Below, piece after piece: positions 39,206-47,471 of a DNA stretch of 64,000 nt. Position 1 is the first letter of the stretch; the number at the start of each line of letters is the position of its first letter. The notes under the pieces were generated by a model that made no database searches, was not told the DNA's origin, and saw only the letters and a program-made list of their open reading frames with translations. Source of the DNA: Streptomyces sp. NRRL WC-3742 (lineage in GTDB: Bacteria > Actinomycetota > Actinomycetes > Streptomycetales > Streptomycetaceae). The stretch covers positions 62,001 through 126,000 of the forward strand of contig NZ_JOCF01000008.1 in the NCBI RefSeq assembly GCF_000720635.1, read 5' to 3'. A program made the position numbers and the translations under genes.

Positions 39206-41256
39206 GCGCGCTCCTCGGTGGGCGGGATGCGGAGGACGGCCGCGCCGAGCGGGGCGAGGGTGAGGCCCGTGGCGGCGGTGCCGGTGAGCAGGTCCGTGCC
39301 GGGCCGGTCGAGGGCGACGTAGCGCTCGACGCTGCCGTGGTTGAGCAGGAACAGGTACTCGGTGCCGTCCGCCGCGCGCCGGCGCGTCGCCTCGACGCCT
39401 GCGGGCAGGCCCGGCAGCTCGGCACCGACCCCGGCCTCGGCGAGGGGCAGGTCGAGCACCCGGCCGGTGTCGGCGGCGTCGAGGTGGCAGCTGAGGTACC
39501 AGGCGGTGCCGTCCCCGTGGCGGCGGCGGGTGACGGCGGGTCGGTTCGCGAGGGGACCGCTCGTGTAGTGGGCGATCGTTTCGGCGCCGTTCGTTTCGGT
39601 GTCGCTCGCTTCGGCGTCGCTCGTCTCGATCCACTCGCTCCAGCGCAGCGCGCTCAGCCCGACTCCGTCGAGGTCCAGCGCGGTGCTCTCCCCGTCCGGG
39701 ATCGGCCAGGGCTCGTCGACGACGACGCCGAGCAGCTCCCGCAGCGGCCCGGGCTGGCCGCCGGGGTGGATGTGGTCGTGCCGGTCGGTGACGCCGCTGA
39801 ACGGTCCGCAGACCAGGTGCCCACCGCCCCGGACGTACGCGTCGAGCCGGTCGGCGTCGGCAGTGTCCAGCAGGTAGAGGTTGGGCGCGAGCGCCAGCGG
39901 GTAGCGCGTCAGCTCGCCTCCGGGCGGGAGGAAGTCGACGGTGACGCCCCGCTCGTACAGCGCCGCGTACCAGGGCCGGAGGAGGTCCAGCCAGCGCATC
40001 CGGGCGGAGGGGTGGTCGTCGAGCTCGAGGGCCCACCAGCTGTCCCAGTCGAGCAGCACGGCGGCGCGCCCGCGCATCCGGCTGCCCGCGACCTCGCCGA
40101 GGCGGCGCAGCTCGGCGCCCAGGGCGACGGTCTCGCGCCAGCCCCGCCCGGCGGTGCCCCGGTGCGGCAGCATCGCGCTGTGGAACTTCTCGGCCCCGGC
40201 GACGGAGGCCCGCCACTGGAAGTGGAGCACGCCGTCCGCGCCGCGTGCGAGCGCCTGGAGCGACCAGAGCCGGTAAAGTCCCGGCGGCTTGGGCACGTTG
40301 ACCGGTCGCCAGCTGACGGCGGAGGGCGCCTGTTCCATGAGCAGCCAGGGCCGGCCGGCCTTGAGGGAGCGCATCAGGTCGTAGTTCATGGCGGCGTTGA
40401 CGTGGGCGCGCGGGTCGGCCGGGTCGGGGTAGGCGTCGTCGGAGACGAAGTCCTCGTGCCGGCTCCACTCCCAGTAGTCGAGCGCCTTGAACATCGACAT
40501 GAAGTTGGTGGTGACGGGCACCCCGGGCGAGATCTCGTCGAGCGCGGCCTTCTCGGCGCGGTGCAGGGCGAGCAGCGCGTCGGAGCAGAAGCGCCGCCAG
40601 TCGAGCAGTTGGGTGGGGTTGACGGGCCCGGGCGCGGTGCGCGGCGGTTCGACCTGGTCGAAGGAGTTGTAGCGCTGGGACCAGAAGGCGGTGCCCCAGG
40701 AGCGGTTCAACTCCTCGACGGTGCCGTGCCGTTCGCGCAGCCAGCGCCGGAAGTCGGCGGCGGAGGCGGGGCAGAAGCACTCCTGCACGTGGTCGCCGTA
40801 CTCGTTGTGGACGTGCCACAGGACGAGGGCCGGGTGGTGGCGGTAGCGGGTGGCCAGCGCCCGGGTGAGGCGTACGGCGGCGGCGCGGTAGGCGGTCGAG
40901 GAGGGGCAGTAGTGCTGGCGGGAGCCGAACTCCAGCCGTACGCCGTCCGCGGTGACGGGCAGCAGTTCGGGGTGGGCGCGTACCAGCCAGGCGGGGGGCG
41001 AGGCGGTGGCGGTGGCGAGGTCGACGGCGATGCCGTGGGCGTGGACGAGGTCGAGGAGGCGGTCGAGCCAGCCGAAGTCCCAGCTGTGGGCGGCTGGTTG
41101 GAGCCGCGCCCAGGAGAAGACGCCGACGGTGACGAGGTTGACGCCCGCCTCGGCCATCAGCTTCACGTCCTCGGCCCACACCTCCTCGCTCCACTGCTCG
41201 GGGTTCCAGTCCCCGCCGTACAGCAGCCCCGGCACCCGGGTGAGGTTCATGGTCAT
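39202..41256 (-). CDS. GH42-family beta-galactosidase
   Basis: 684 residues from the ATG at 41256, overlapping the permease stop. GLLYGGDWNPEQWSEEVWAEDVKLMAEAGVNLV starts the TIM barrel. The acid/base Glu lies in LWHVHNEYGDHVQECFC and the nucleophile Glu in WLLMEQAPSAVSW, both typical of GH42. Cys residues in QECFCPAS fit the GH42 metal site, though the full set was not checked. Domain B (trimerisation) and C-terminal beta domain follow (LLDTADADRLDAYVRGGGHLV). No signal peptide, so it acts on imported disaccharides, in keeping with its place behind the ABC permease genes. Confidence 0.93.
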   Translation of the reverse strand: MTMNLTRVPGLLYGGDWNPEQWSEEVWAEDVKLMAEAGVNLVTVGVFSWARLQPAAHSWDFGWLDRLLDLVHAHGIAVDLATATASPPAWLVRAHPELLPVTADGVRLEFGSRQHYCPSSTAYRAAAVRLTRALATRYRHHPALVLWHVHNEYGDHVQECFCPASAADFRRWLRERHGTVEELNRSWGTAFWSQRYNSFDQVEPPRTAPGPVNPTQLLDWRRFCSDALLALHRAEKAALDEISPGVPVTTNFMSMFKALDYWEWSRHEDFVSDDAYPDPADPRAHVNAAMNYDLMRSLKAGRPWLLMEQAPSAVSWRPVNVPKPPGLYRLWSLQALARGADGVLHFQWRASVAGAEKFHSAMLPHRGTAGRGWRETVALGAELRRLGEVAGSRMRGRAAVLLDWDSWWALELDDHPSARMRWLDLLRPWYAALYERGVTVDFLPPGGELTRYPLALAPNLYLLDTADADRLDAYVRGGGHLVCGPFSGVTDRHDHIHPGGQPGPLRELLGVVVDEPWPIPDGESTALDLDGVGLSALRWSEWIETSDAEASDTETNGAETIAHYTSGPLANRPAVTRRRHGDGTAWYLSCHLDAADTGRVLDLPLAEAGVGAELPGLPAGVEATRRRAADGTEYLFLLNHGSVERYVALDRPGTDLLTGTAATGLTLAPLGAAVLRIPPTEERA

Positions 41257-42098
41257 CCCTTCAGCGCTCCGCCCAGGAGCCCGGAGACGAACTGCCGCTG
41301 GAAGAGCAGGAAGAGCAGCACCAGGGGCAGGGTGGCGAGCAGCGAGCCGAGCATCAGGCCGGAGTAGTCGACACGGGTCAGGCCGGTGAGGGTGTTCAGG
41401 GCGACCGGGACGGTGTACGTCTCCTGCTTGTTGAGCATCAGCAGCGGCCAGATGAAGCTGTTCCACTGCCCCATGAAGGTGAAGATCACCAGCGCTCCCA
41501 GCTGCGGCCGCACGCAGGGCAGGACGACCTGGTAGAAGGTGCGCAGCTCGCCGGAGCCGTCGATGCGGGCGGACTCGAGGAGTTCGTCGGGGAAGTCGAG
41601 GAAGCTCTGGCGCATCAGCAGGATGCCGAAGGAGTTGGCGAGGAAGGGCAGGATGACGGCCTGGTAGGTGTTGATCCAGCCGAGGTTGGCCATCATCTGG
41701 AACAGCGGGACGAGCAGGACCTGCAACGGGATCATCATCGTGGCGAGGACGAGCCCCAGGAGCAGTCCGCGGCCGCGGAAGCGGTACTTGGCGAGCCCGT
41801 AGCCGCACATGGCGGAGAGCAGGGCGCTGAGCGCGGTGTAGACGACGGCGATGCCGAGGCTGTTGAGCATGACCCGGCCGAAGCCGATGGTCTCCTGGAG
41901 GTGTGCGAGGTTGCGCAGGAGTTCGCCGCCGGGCAGGAACGGTGGTGGGGAGTGGAAGAGTTCGGAGCTGCTGTGGGTGCCGGCGATCACCATCCAGGCG
42001 AAGGGCACCAGGCTGACGACGGCGCCTGCGGCGAGGACGGCGGTCACGGCGGCGCGGCCGATCCTGGCGGGCAGCGGACGGCGCGTCCGGGGCGTCAT
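41253..42098 (-). CDS. Sugar ABC transporter permease (MalG-type)
   Basis: 281 residues. Six predicted TM helices, with the EAA loop FPDELLESARIDGSGELRTFYQVVLPCVRPQLG that contacts the ATPase. It overlaps both neighbours by ATGA. Binding-protein and partner permease genes are upstream, but no ATPase gene is in the operon. As in other actinomycetes, a shared MsiK-type ATPase encoded elsewhere probably energises it. Confidence 0.93.
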   Translation of the reverse strand: MTPRTRRPLPARIGRAAVTAVLAAGAVVSLVPFAWMVIAGTHSSSELFHSPPPFLPGGELLRNLAHLQETIGFGRVMLNSLGIAVVYTALSALLSAMCGYGLAKYRFRGRGLLLGLVLATMMIPLQVLLVPLFQMMANLGWINTYQAVILPFLANSFGILLMRQSFLDFPDELLESARIDGSGELRTFYQVVLPCVRPQLGALVIFTFMGQWNSFIWPLLMLNKQETYTVPVALNTLTGLTRVDYSGLMLGSLLATLPLVLLFLLFQRQFVSGLLGGALKG

Positions 42099-43027
42099 CG
42101 GCGTTCCCTTCCGTAGAGCCGGAACTGCAGCAGCGAGACGGCCGCGATGATCAGCACGACCACCCAGGCGATGGCGGCGGCGTATCCGAAGTCGAACTGC
42201 TGGAAGCCGACCTTGTAGAGGTAGACGACCGGGGTGAGGGTGGCGTCGCCGGGGCCGCCCCTGGTCAGCACGTAGTTCTCGTCGAAGAGTTGCAGGGTGC
42301 CGATGGTGGAGGTGATGACGCAGAAGAGCACCACCGGGCGCAGCTGCGGCAGGATGACGCCGGTGTGGGTGCGCAGCGGCCCGGCGCCGTCGAGGGCGGC
42401 GGCCTCGTACTGGTCGCGGCCGATGGCCTGGAGTCCGGCGAGCAGGATGACGGCGTTGTAACCGGTCCAGCGCCAGGTGACCGAGCCGACGACGGAGATC
42501 CGGGCCCAGGTGGGCGAGTTGAGCCAGTCGACGCCGCCGAGGCCGAGGGCGTGCAGCAGCTGGTTGGCGAGGCCGCCGTCGGTGCGCAGCAGGACCTGGA
42601 AGACGACGGCGTAGGCGACGAGGGTGGTGACGGCGGGCAGGAAGAACACGGCCCGCCAGGTGGCGCGGAAGCGCAGCCAGGACTGGTTGAGCAGGACGGC
42701 GAGGACGAGGGCGAGGCCGATCATCACCGGTACCTGGACGGCAAGGATGAGTCCGGTGTTGACGAGGGAGTGCAGGAAGGCCGGGTCCTCGAGCAGGCGC
42801 CGGTACTGGTCGAGGCCGACGAAGACGTCGGCGCCGTCGCGGCGGGCGGTGAAGCTCTGGTAGAGGCTGGCGACCAGCGGATAGGCGAAGAAGGCGGTGA
42901 ACAGGGCGGCGGCCGGGCCGGCGAAGATCCAGGCTGCGGTGTTCGGGGTGCGCCGTCGCCGGGCGGGTGCGGTGGCACGGGTGCGGGTGGCGGCGGGCTT
43001 GCGCAGGGAGGCTGGTGGGCTGGTCAC
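42095..43027 (-). CDS. Sugar ABC transporter permease (MalF-type)
   Basis: 310 residues. A basic N-terminal tail (RKPAATRTRATAPARRRR) precedes six TM helices, with AWIFAGPAAALFTAFFAYPLVASLYQSFT first and the EAA motif in QYEAAALDGAGPLRTHTGVILPQLRPV. Ten bp separate it from the binding-protein gene. It forms the heterodimeric permease with the MalG-type subunit. Confidence 0.93.
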   Translation of the reverse strand: MTSPPASLRKPAATRTRATAPARRRRTPNTAAWIFAGPAAALFTAFFAYPLVASLYQSFTARRDGADVFVGLDQYRRLLEDPAFLHSLVNTGLILAVQVPVMIGLALVLAVLLNQSWLRFRATWRAVFFLPAVTTLVAYAVVFQVLLRTDGGLANQLLHALGLGGVDWLNSPTWARISVVGSVTWRWTGYNAVILLAGLQAIGRDQYEAAALDGAGPLRTHTGVILPQLRPVVLFCVITSTIGTLQLFDENYVLTRGGPGDATLTPVVYLYKVGFQQFDFGYAAAIAWVVVLIIAAVSLLQFRLYGRERR

Positions 43028-43036
43028 GTCGCTCGC

Positions 43037-44401
43037 CTACGCGGCCGTCTGGCGGCCGGTCGCGGTGGCGATCTGGCGGGCGGCGGAGCGCAGCGCGGTG
43101 CCGGGGTCGGCGCCGTTGTGCAGGACGGTGTTGACGGCGGTGGTGACGATGTCGCCGGCCTTGGTGTCGTCGGTGGTGCGCTCGATGACGGGGATGGAGC
43201 GGGCGAGTTCGGCGAAGAGCTTCATGGCGGGCTGGTCGGCGTAGTAGGGCGCGGGCTGTTGGAAGTAGGGGTCGTCGAGGGCGGGGAGGTAGGCGGGGAA
43301 GAGTCCTTCGTTCTTCATCATCGAGACCTGGTTGGCCTTGTCGGCGAGGAGGAACTCGAGGAAGGCCCAGGCCAGTTCGGGGTTCTTGGTCTGGGAGGGC
43401 ACGCACAGGGTGGAGCCGCCGCTGTTGGAGGTGCGGCAGCCGCCGGGGGTGAAGGCGGGCAGGGGGACGACGCCGTACTTGCCGCTGAGGTCGGCGAGGT
43501 CGCCGCTGAGGGTGCCGTCCCACCAGGCGGCGGTGGGGGTGGTGGACGCCTTGCCGTCGTGGGTGGCGGAGACGAGGCCGTCCCAGCCGTCCTCGAAGTC
43601 GACGAGGTCGTGGTCGACGAGCTGTCTGAGGAGGGTGAGGGCGCGTTCGGCGGCGGGGGTGGCGACGGCGACCTTGCCGTCGACGAACCAGCCCTGGCCG
43701 AGCTGTTGGAGCAGGAGGGAGAAGGTGCTGTCCTTCTTGGAGTCCAGGATGAGCAGCTTCTTGCCGGTGGCGGCCTTGAGCTTGGCGCCGGCGGTGACGT
43801 AGTCGTCCCAGGTGGCGAGGGTGGCGGGGTCGACGCCCGCCTGCTGGAAGTGGTCGCGGCGGTAGAAGAGGGCGCAGGGGCCGCTGTCCCAGGGCAGGGC
43901 GAAGACGCGGCCCTTGAAATCACTGACGGACCGCCAGATGGACTGGGGGTACTTGTCCTTGAGTCCGTCGGCGCGGCCGGTGAGGTCGACGAGGGCGCCG
44001 GGGAAGTTGCCGATGTAGCCGGGCACCTTGTGCGCTTCGAGGGTGAGGACGTCGGGCAGGCCGCTGCCGGCGCCGAGGCCGACGGTGATCTTGTCGTAGG
44101 CGTTCTCGTAGCCGATGTCCACGACCTCGATCGTGGTGCCGGGGTGAGCCTGTTCGAAGGTCCTGCCCAGGCGCTTCATGGCCTTGGCGGCGACGTCCCA
44201 GGACCAGATGCTGATCTTCCCGGCGAGGGTGGCGCTCGCGCTCCCGCCGAGTTTCCTGGCGTCGGCGCCGCCGCTGCCGCCGGTGGCGCAGCCGGTCAAC
44301 AGCAGGGCGCCGCCTGCGAGTCCGGCGGTGAGCAGGCTGCGCCGGGTGGGGGACGGCCCGTGGGTGCGGGGGAGATTTCCGAGCCGGGTTTTCGCTGACA
44401 T
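43037..44401 (-). CDS. Sugar-binding lipoprotein of the ABC importer
   Basis: 454 residues, start ATG at 44401 with GGAGG four bases upstream. The signal TRRSLLTAGLAGGALLLTGC carries a twin-Arg-like motif and lipobox LTGC. The remainder is a family 1 solute-binding protein (KISIWSWDVAAKAMKRLGRTFEQAHPGTTIEVVDIGYENAYDKI, PEVLTLEAHKVPGY-like region, WWDGTLSGDLADLSGKYGVVPLPAF, NPELAWAFLEFLLADKANQ). It delivers an oligosaccharide, possibly a galactoside judged by the GH42 gene. First gene of the operon; an operator-like palindrome lies 30 bp upstream. Confidence 0.92.
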   Translation of the reverse strand: MSAKTRLGNLPRTHGPSPTRRSLLTAGLAGGALLLTGCATGGSGGADARKLGGSASATLAGKISIWSWDVAAKAMKRLGRTFEQAHPGTTIEVVDIGYENAYDKITVGLGAGSGLPDVLTLEAHKVPGYIGNFPGALVDLTGRADGLKDKYPQSIWRSVSDFKGRVFALPWDSGPCALFYRRDHFQQAGVDPATLATWDDYVTAGAKLKAATGKKLLILDSKKDSTFSLLLQQLGQGWFVDGKVAVATPAAERALTLLRQLVDHDLVDFEDGWDGLVSATHDGKASTTPTAAWWDGTLSGDLADLSGKYGVVPLPAFTPGGCRTSNSGGSTLCVPSQTKNPELAWAFLEFLLADKANQVSMMKNEGLFPAYLPALDDPYFQQPAPYYADQPAMKLFAELARSIPVIERTTDDTKAGDIVTTAVNTVLHNGADPGTALRSAARQIATATGRQTAA

Positions 44402-44430
44402 CTTGCCTCCCGACGAGTGAATGCCGAATG

Positions 44431-44440
44431 CTGTATACAG
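44431..44440. promoter_or_regulatory. GntR-type operator in the divergent promoter
   Basis: CTGTATACAG is a perfect 10-bp palindrome of the TGTATACA type bound by many FadR/FCD-class GntR regulators. It lies inside wider imperfect dyad ATGCTG...CAGCAT (44429-44451). It is centred in the 95-bp gap between the sugar ABC operon (leftward) and the GcvP-like operon (rightward). A GntR/FCD gene lies at the end of the latter (49485), the likely partner. TTGACG on the minus strand (44459-44464) is a possible -35 box for the sugar operon. Confidence 0.7.
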
Positions 44441-44496
44441 AACTCAGCATGCACAGCGCCGTCAAGGTCTACGACTGAAATCGCGGAAGGTGCCCG

Positions 44497-45870
44497 ATGA
44501 GCGCACGCGTCCCCCGAACCCATCCGTACGTCCCCAACTCCGCGCCCGAGGTGAGGAAGGCGATGCTCGCCGAGGTCGGCGCGGGCAGCGTCGAGGAGTT
44601 CTACGCCGACATCCCCGCCGGGCTCAGGCTGGACCGGCCGCTGGACCTGCCCGAGCCGCTGCACTCGGAGGCCGAACTGGCCGCCCACCTGGAGGAGTTG
44701 CTCTCCCGCAACACGGCGGTGCCGCCCGGGCGCAGCTTCCTCGGCGCGGGCTGCTACCGCCACCACGTGCCCGCCGTGGTGGACGAGGTCGTCAACCGCA
44801 GCGAGTTCCTGACCGCCTACGCGGGTGAGCCGTACGAGGACCACGGGCGCTTCCAGGCGCTGTGGGAGTACCAGTCGCTGATGGCCGAGCTGCTGGACGT
44901 CGAGGTGGTCAACGTGCCCACCTACGACGGCTTCCAGGCGGCCGCCACCGCGCTGCGGATGGCCGGACGGGCGACGGGCCGACGCCGGCTGCTGCTGGTC
45001 GGGGACATCGACCCGGACCGGCTCTCCCGCATCGGCGACTACGTGCGCGGCGTCCACGACCCGGAGCGGCTGCCCGCCGAACCGCAGGCCGTCCGGGCGG
45101 CGCTGGCGGGCGGTGACGTGGCCGCCGTGTACGCGCAGCTGACCGACCACAGCGGCCGGGTGGACCCGCAGCTGCCCGCCTACGTCGAACTCGCCCACGA
45201 GGCGGGGGCGTTGGCCGTGGTCCACGTCAACCCGATCAGCCTCGGCGTGCTCGCCCCGCCCGCCTCCCTCGGCGCCGACCTCACCTGCGGGGACCTCCAG
45301 CCGCTCGGCATCCACCCGAGCTTCGGCGGCGGCAACGCGGGCTTCATCGCGAGCCACGACGACCCGCGCCTGGTCGCCGAGTACCCGAGCCGCCTGTTCG
45401 GCCTGGCGCCCACCGAGGTGCCCGGCGAGTACGGCTTCGGCGACGTCGCGTACGAGCGCACCTCCTTCGCCCTGCGCGAGGAGGGCAAGGAGTGGGTCGG
45501 CACCGCCGCCGCCCTGCACGGCATCGCCGCCGGGGTCTACCTCGCGCTGATGGGCCCGCACGGCATGCGCGAGATCGGCGAGACGATCCTCGCGAACACC
45601 GCCTACGCCCGCGCCCGCCTCGCCGAGGTGCCCGGTGTGGAGCTCGCCGACCCCGAGGCCGTCCACTTCGCGGACTTCACCCTGCGCTACACCGGCGCCC
45701 TCACCGCCGCCGAGATCAGCGCCGCCCTGCTGGAACGGGGCCTGCACGCCGGCACCCCGGCGGGCCAGGGGCGGACCGACGAGCGCGAGGGCCGCTACTG
45801 CGTCACCGAGCTGCACACCCGGGCCGACATCGAGAACCTCGCCACCGCTCTTGAGGAGATCGTGAAGTGA
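44497..45870 (+). CDS. Glycine dehydrogenase (decarboxylating) subunit 1-like protein (GcvPA family)
   Basis: 457 residues, the usual length of the split N-terminal P-protein half. Family features: FLGAGCYRHHVPAVVDEVVNRSEFLTAYAG, YQSLMAELLDVEVVNVPTYDGFQAAATALRMA, GGNAGFIASHDD, REEGKEWVGTAAALHGIAAGVYLALMGPHGM. Several normally fixed positions differ: the AYTPYQPE segment is AYAGEPYED and SMYDG is PTYDG. With the next gene it would form a heterotetrameric PLP enzyme. Canonical partners GcvH and GcvT are absent from the operon. Glycine cleavage is thus possible but a different amino-acid substrate is equally likely. Confidence 0.8.
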   Translation: MSARVPRTHPYVPNSAPEVRKAMLAEVGAGSVEEFYADIPAGLRLDRPLDLPEPLHSEAELAAHLEELLSRNTAVPPGRSFLGAGCYRHHVPAVVDEVVNRSEFLTAYAGEPYEDHGRFQALWEYQSLMAELLDVEVVNVPTYDGFQAAATALRMAGRATGRRRLLLVGDIDPDRLSRIGDYVRGVHDPERLPAEPQAVRAALAGGDVAAVYAQLTDHSGRVDPQLPAYVELAHEAGALAVVHVNPISLGVLAPPASLGADLTCGDLQPLGIHPSFGGGNAGFIASHDDPRLVAEYPSRLFGLAPTEVPGEYGFGDVAYERTSFALREEGKEWVGTAAALHGIAAGVYLALMGPHGMREIGETILANTAYARARLAEVPGVELADPEAVHFADFTLRYTGALTAAEISAALLERGLHAGTPAGQGRTDEREGRYCVTELHTRADIENLATALEEIVK

Positions 45871-47471
45871 CGAACCATCAGACTGCTGGCGCGGACCCCG
45901 TCGACCCGAGGATCGCCGCGAAGCCGCCGCTGCGCCGCTTCCACCAGGCCCGCTGGGACGAGAAGCTGATCTTCGAGCTGGGCGCCCCCGGCGAGCGCGG
46001 CATCCTGCCGCCGCTGCCCGACCTGGCCGTCACCGCCGCCGTCGGCTCCCCCGCCGACCGGCTCCCGGCCGCCCTGCGCCGCAGCACCGCGCCCGGCCTG
46101 CCCGAACTCGGCCAGCAGCAGGTGCTGCGCCACTACCTGCGCCTGTCCCAGGAGAACCTGGGCGCCGACCTCAACGTGGACGTCGGCCAGGGCACCTGCA
46201 CCATGAAGTACAGCCCCAAGGTCAACGACACCTTCGTCCGCGACCGCCGGATCGCCTCCCTGCACCCCGCGCAGGACGCCTCCACCGTGCAGGGGGTGCT
46301 CGAACTCGCCCACCGCCTCGAGCAGATGCTCAAGGAGATCTCGGGCATGGACCGGGTGAGCCTCCAGCCCGGGGCCGGTTCCGCCGCGATCTGGACCAAC
46401 GTCTCCGTCATCCGCGCCCACCACGCGGCGCGCGGCGAACTGGAACAGCGCGACGAGATCATCACCACCGCCTTCTCCCACCCCTCCAACGCCGCCTGCG
46501 CCAAGACCGCCGGGTTCAAGGTCATCACCCTGCACCCCGACGCGGACGGCTACCCCGACATCGAGGCGCTGCGCGCCGCCGTCGGCCCACGCACCGCCGC
46601 GCTGCTCATCACCAACCCGGAGGACACCGGCATCTACAACCCGCGCATCGGCGAGTTCGTCGAACTCGTGCACCGCGCGGGCGGGTTGTGCGCCTACGAC
46701 CAGGCGAACGCCAACGGCATCCTCGGCATCACCCGGGCCCGCGAGGCCGGATTCGACCTGTGCCACTTCAACCTGCACAAGACCTTCTCCACCCCGCACG
46801 CCTGCGGCGGTCCGGCCGCCGGCGCCTGCGGCGTCACGGCCGAGCTGGCGCCCTACCTGCCGCGCCCCACCGTCGAGTTCGACGGCGAGCGCTACCGCCT
46901 GGACGAGGGCGGGCCGCAGTCCGTCGGCAAGATCCGCCCCTACCTGGGCGTGGTGCCGAACCTGGTCCGCGCCTACGCCTGGATCATGGCGCTGGGCGCC
47001 GAGGGCCTGCGCGAGGTCGCCGAGACCGCCGTCCTCAACAACAACTACCTGCTGCACAAGGTGCGGCAGATCCGGGGCGTCTCCGTCCCCTACGCCGAGG
47101 GCCGCCCGCGCGTGGAGCAGGTGCGCTACAGCTGGGAGCGGCTCAACGAGGACACCGGGCTGCACAGCGAGGACCTCGGGTACCGGGCCGCCGACTTCGG
47201 CACCCACTACTGGACGAGCCACCACCCGTACGTGGTGCCCGAGCCGATGACGCTGGAGCCCACCGAGTCCTACTCCCGCGCCGACCTCGACGAGTACGCC
47301 GCGATCCTCGCCGAGGTCGCCCGCGAGGCGTACGAGGAGCCGCAGACCGTCCGCACCGCGCCGCATAACTCGACGGTGCACCGCATCCGGCACGAACCGC
47401 TGGACGATCCGCAGGTGTGGGCGGTCAGCTGGCGCGCCTACCGCCGCAAGGTCCTCGGCGAGCGGCCGTGA
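45867..47471 (+). CDS. Glycine dehydrogenase (decarboxylating) subunit 2-like protein (GcvPB family)
   Basis: 534 residues; its GTG overlaps the GcvPA stop (GTGA). The PLP-binding lysine is Lys305 in HFNLHKTFSTPH, followed by HACGGPAAGACG (311-322). True GcvPB proteins have an almost invariant HGGGGPGAGPVG here. Upstream motifs SLQPGAGSAAIWT and FSHPSNAACAKTAGFKV correspond to canonical SLQPNSGAQGE and IPTSAHGTNPASA-type segments and are also changed. The C-terminus (GLHSEDLGYRAADFGTHYWTSHHPYVVPEPMTLEPTESYSRADLD) is well conserved. The fold and PLP site are secure; substrate specificity is probably not standard glycine. Confidence 0.82.
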   Translation: MTNHQTAGADPVDPRIAAKPPLRRFHQARWDEKLIFELGAPGERGILPPLPDLAVTAAVGSPADRLPAALRRSTAPGLPELGQQQVLRHYLRLSQENLGADLNVDVGQGTCTMKYSPKVNDTFVRDRRIASLHPAQDASTVQGVLELAHRLEQMLKEISGMDRVSLQPGAGSAAIWTNVSVIRAHHAARGELEQRDEIITTAFSHPSNAACAKTAGFKVITLHPDADGYPDIEALRAAVGPRTAALLITNPEDTGIYNPRIGEFVELVHRAGGLCAYDQANANGILGITRAREAGFDLCHFNLHKTFSTPHACGGPAAGACGVTAELAPYLPRPTVEFDGERYRLDEGGPQSVGKIRPYLGVVPNLVRAYAWIMALGAEGLREVAETAVLNNNYLLHKVRQIRGVSVPYAEGRPRVEQVRYSWERLNEDTGLHSEDLGYRAADFGTHYWTSHHPYVVPEPMTLEPTESYSRADLDEYAAILAEVAREAYEEPQTVRTAPHNSTVHRIRHEPLDDPQVWAVSWRAYRRKVLGERP

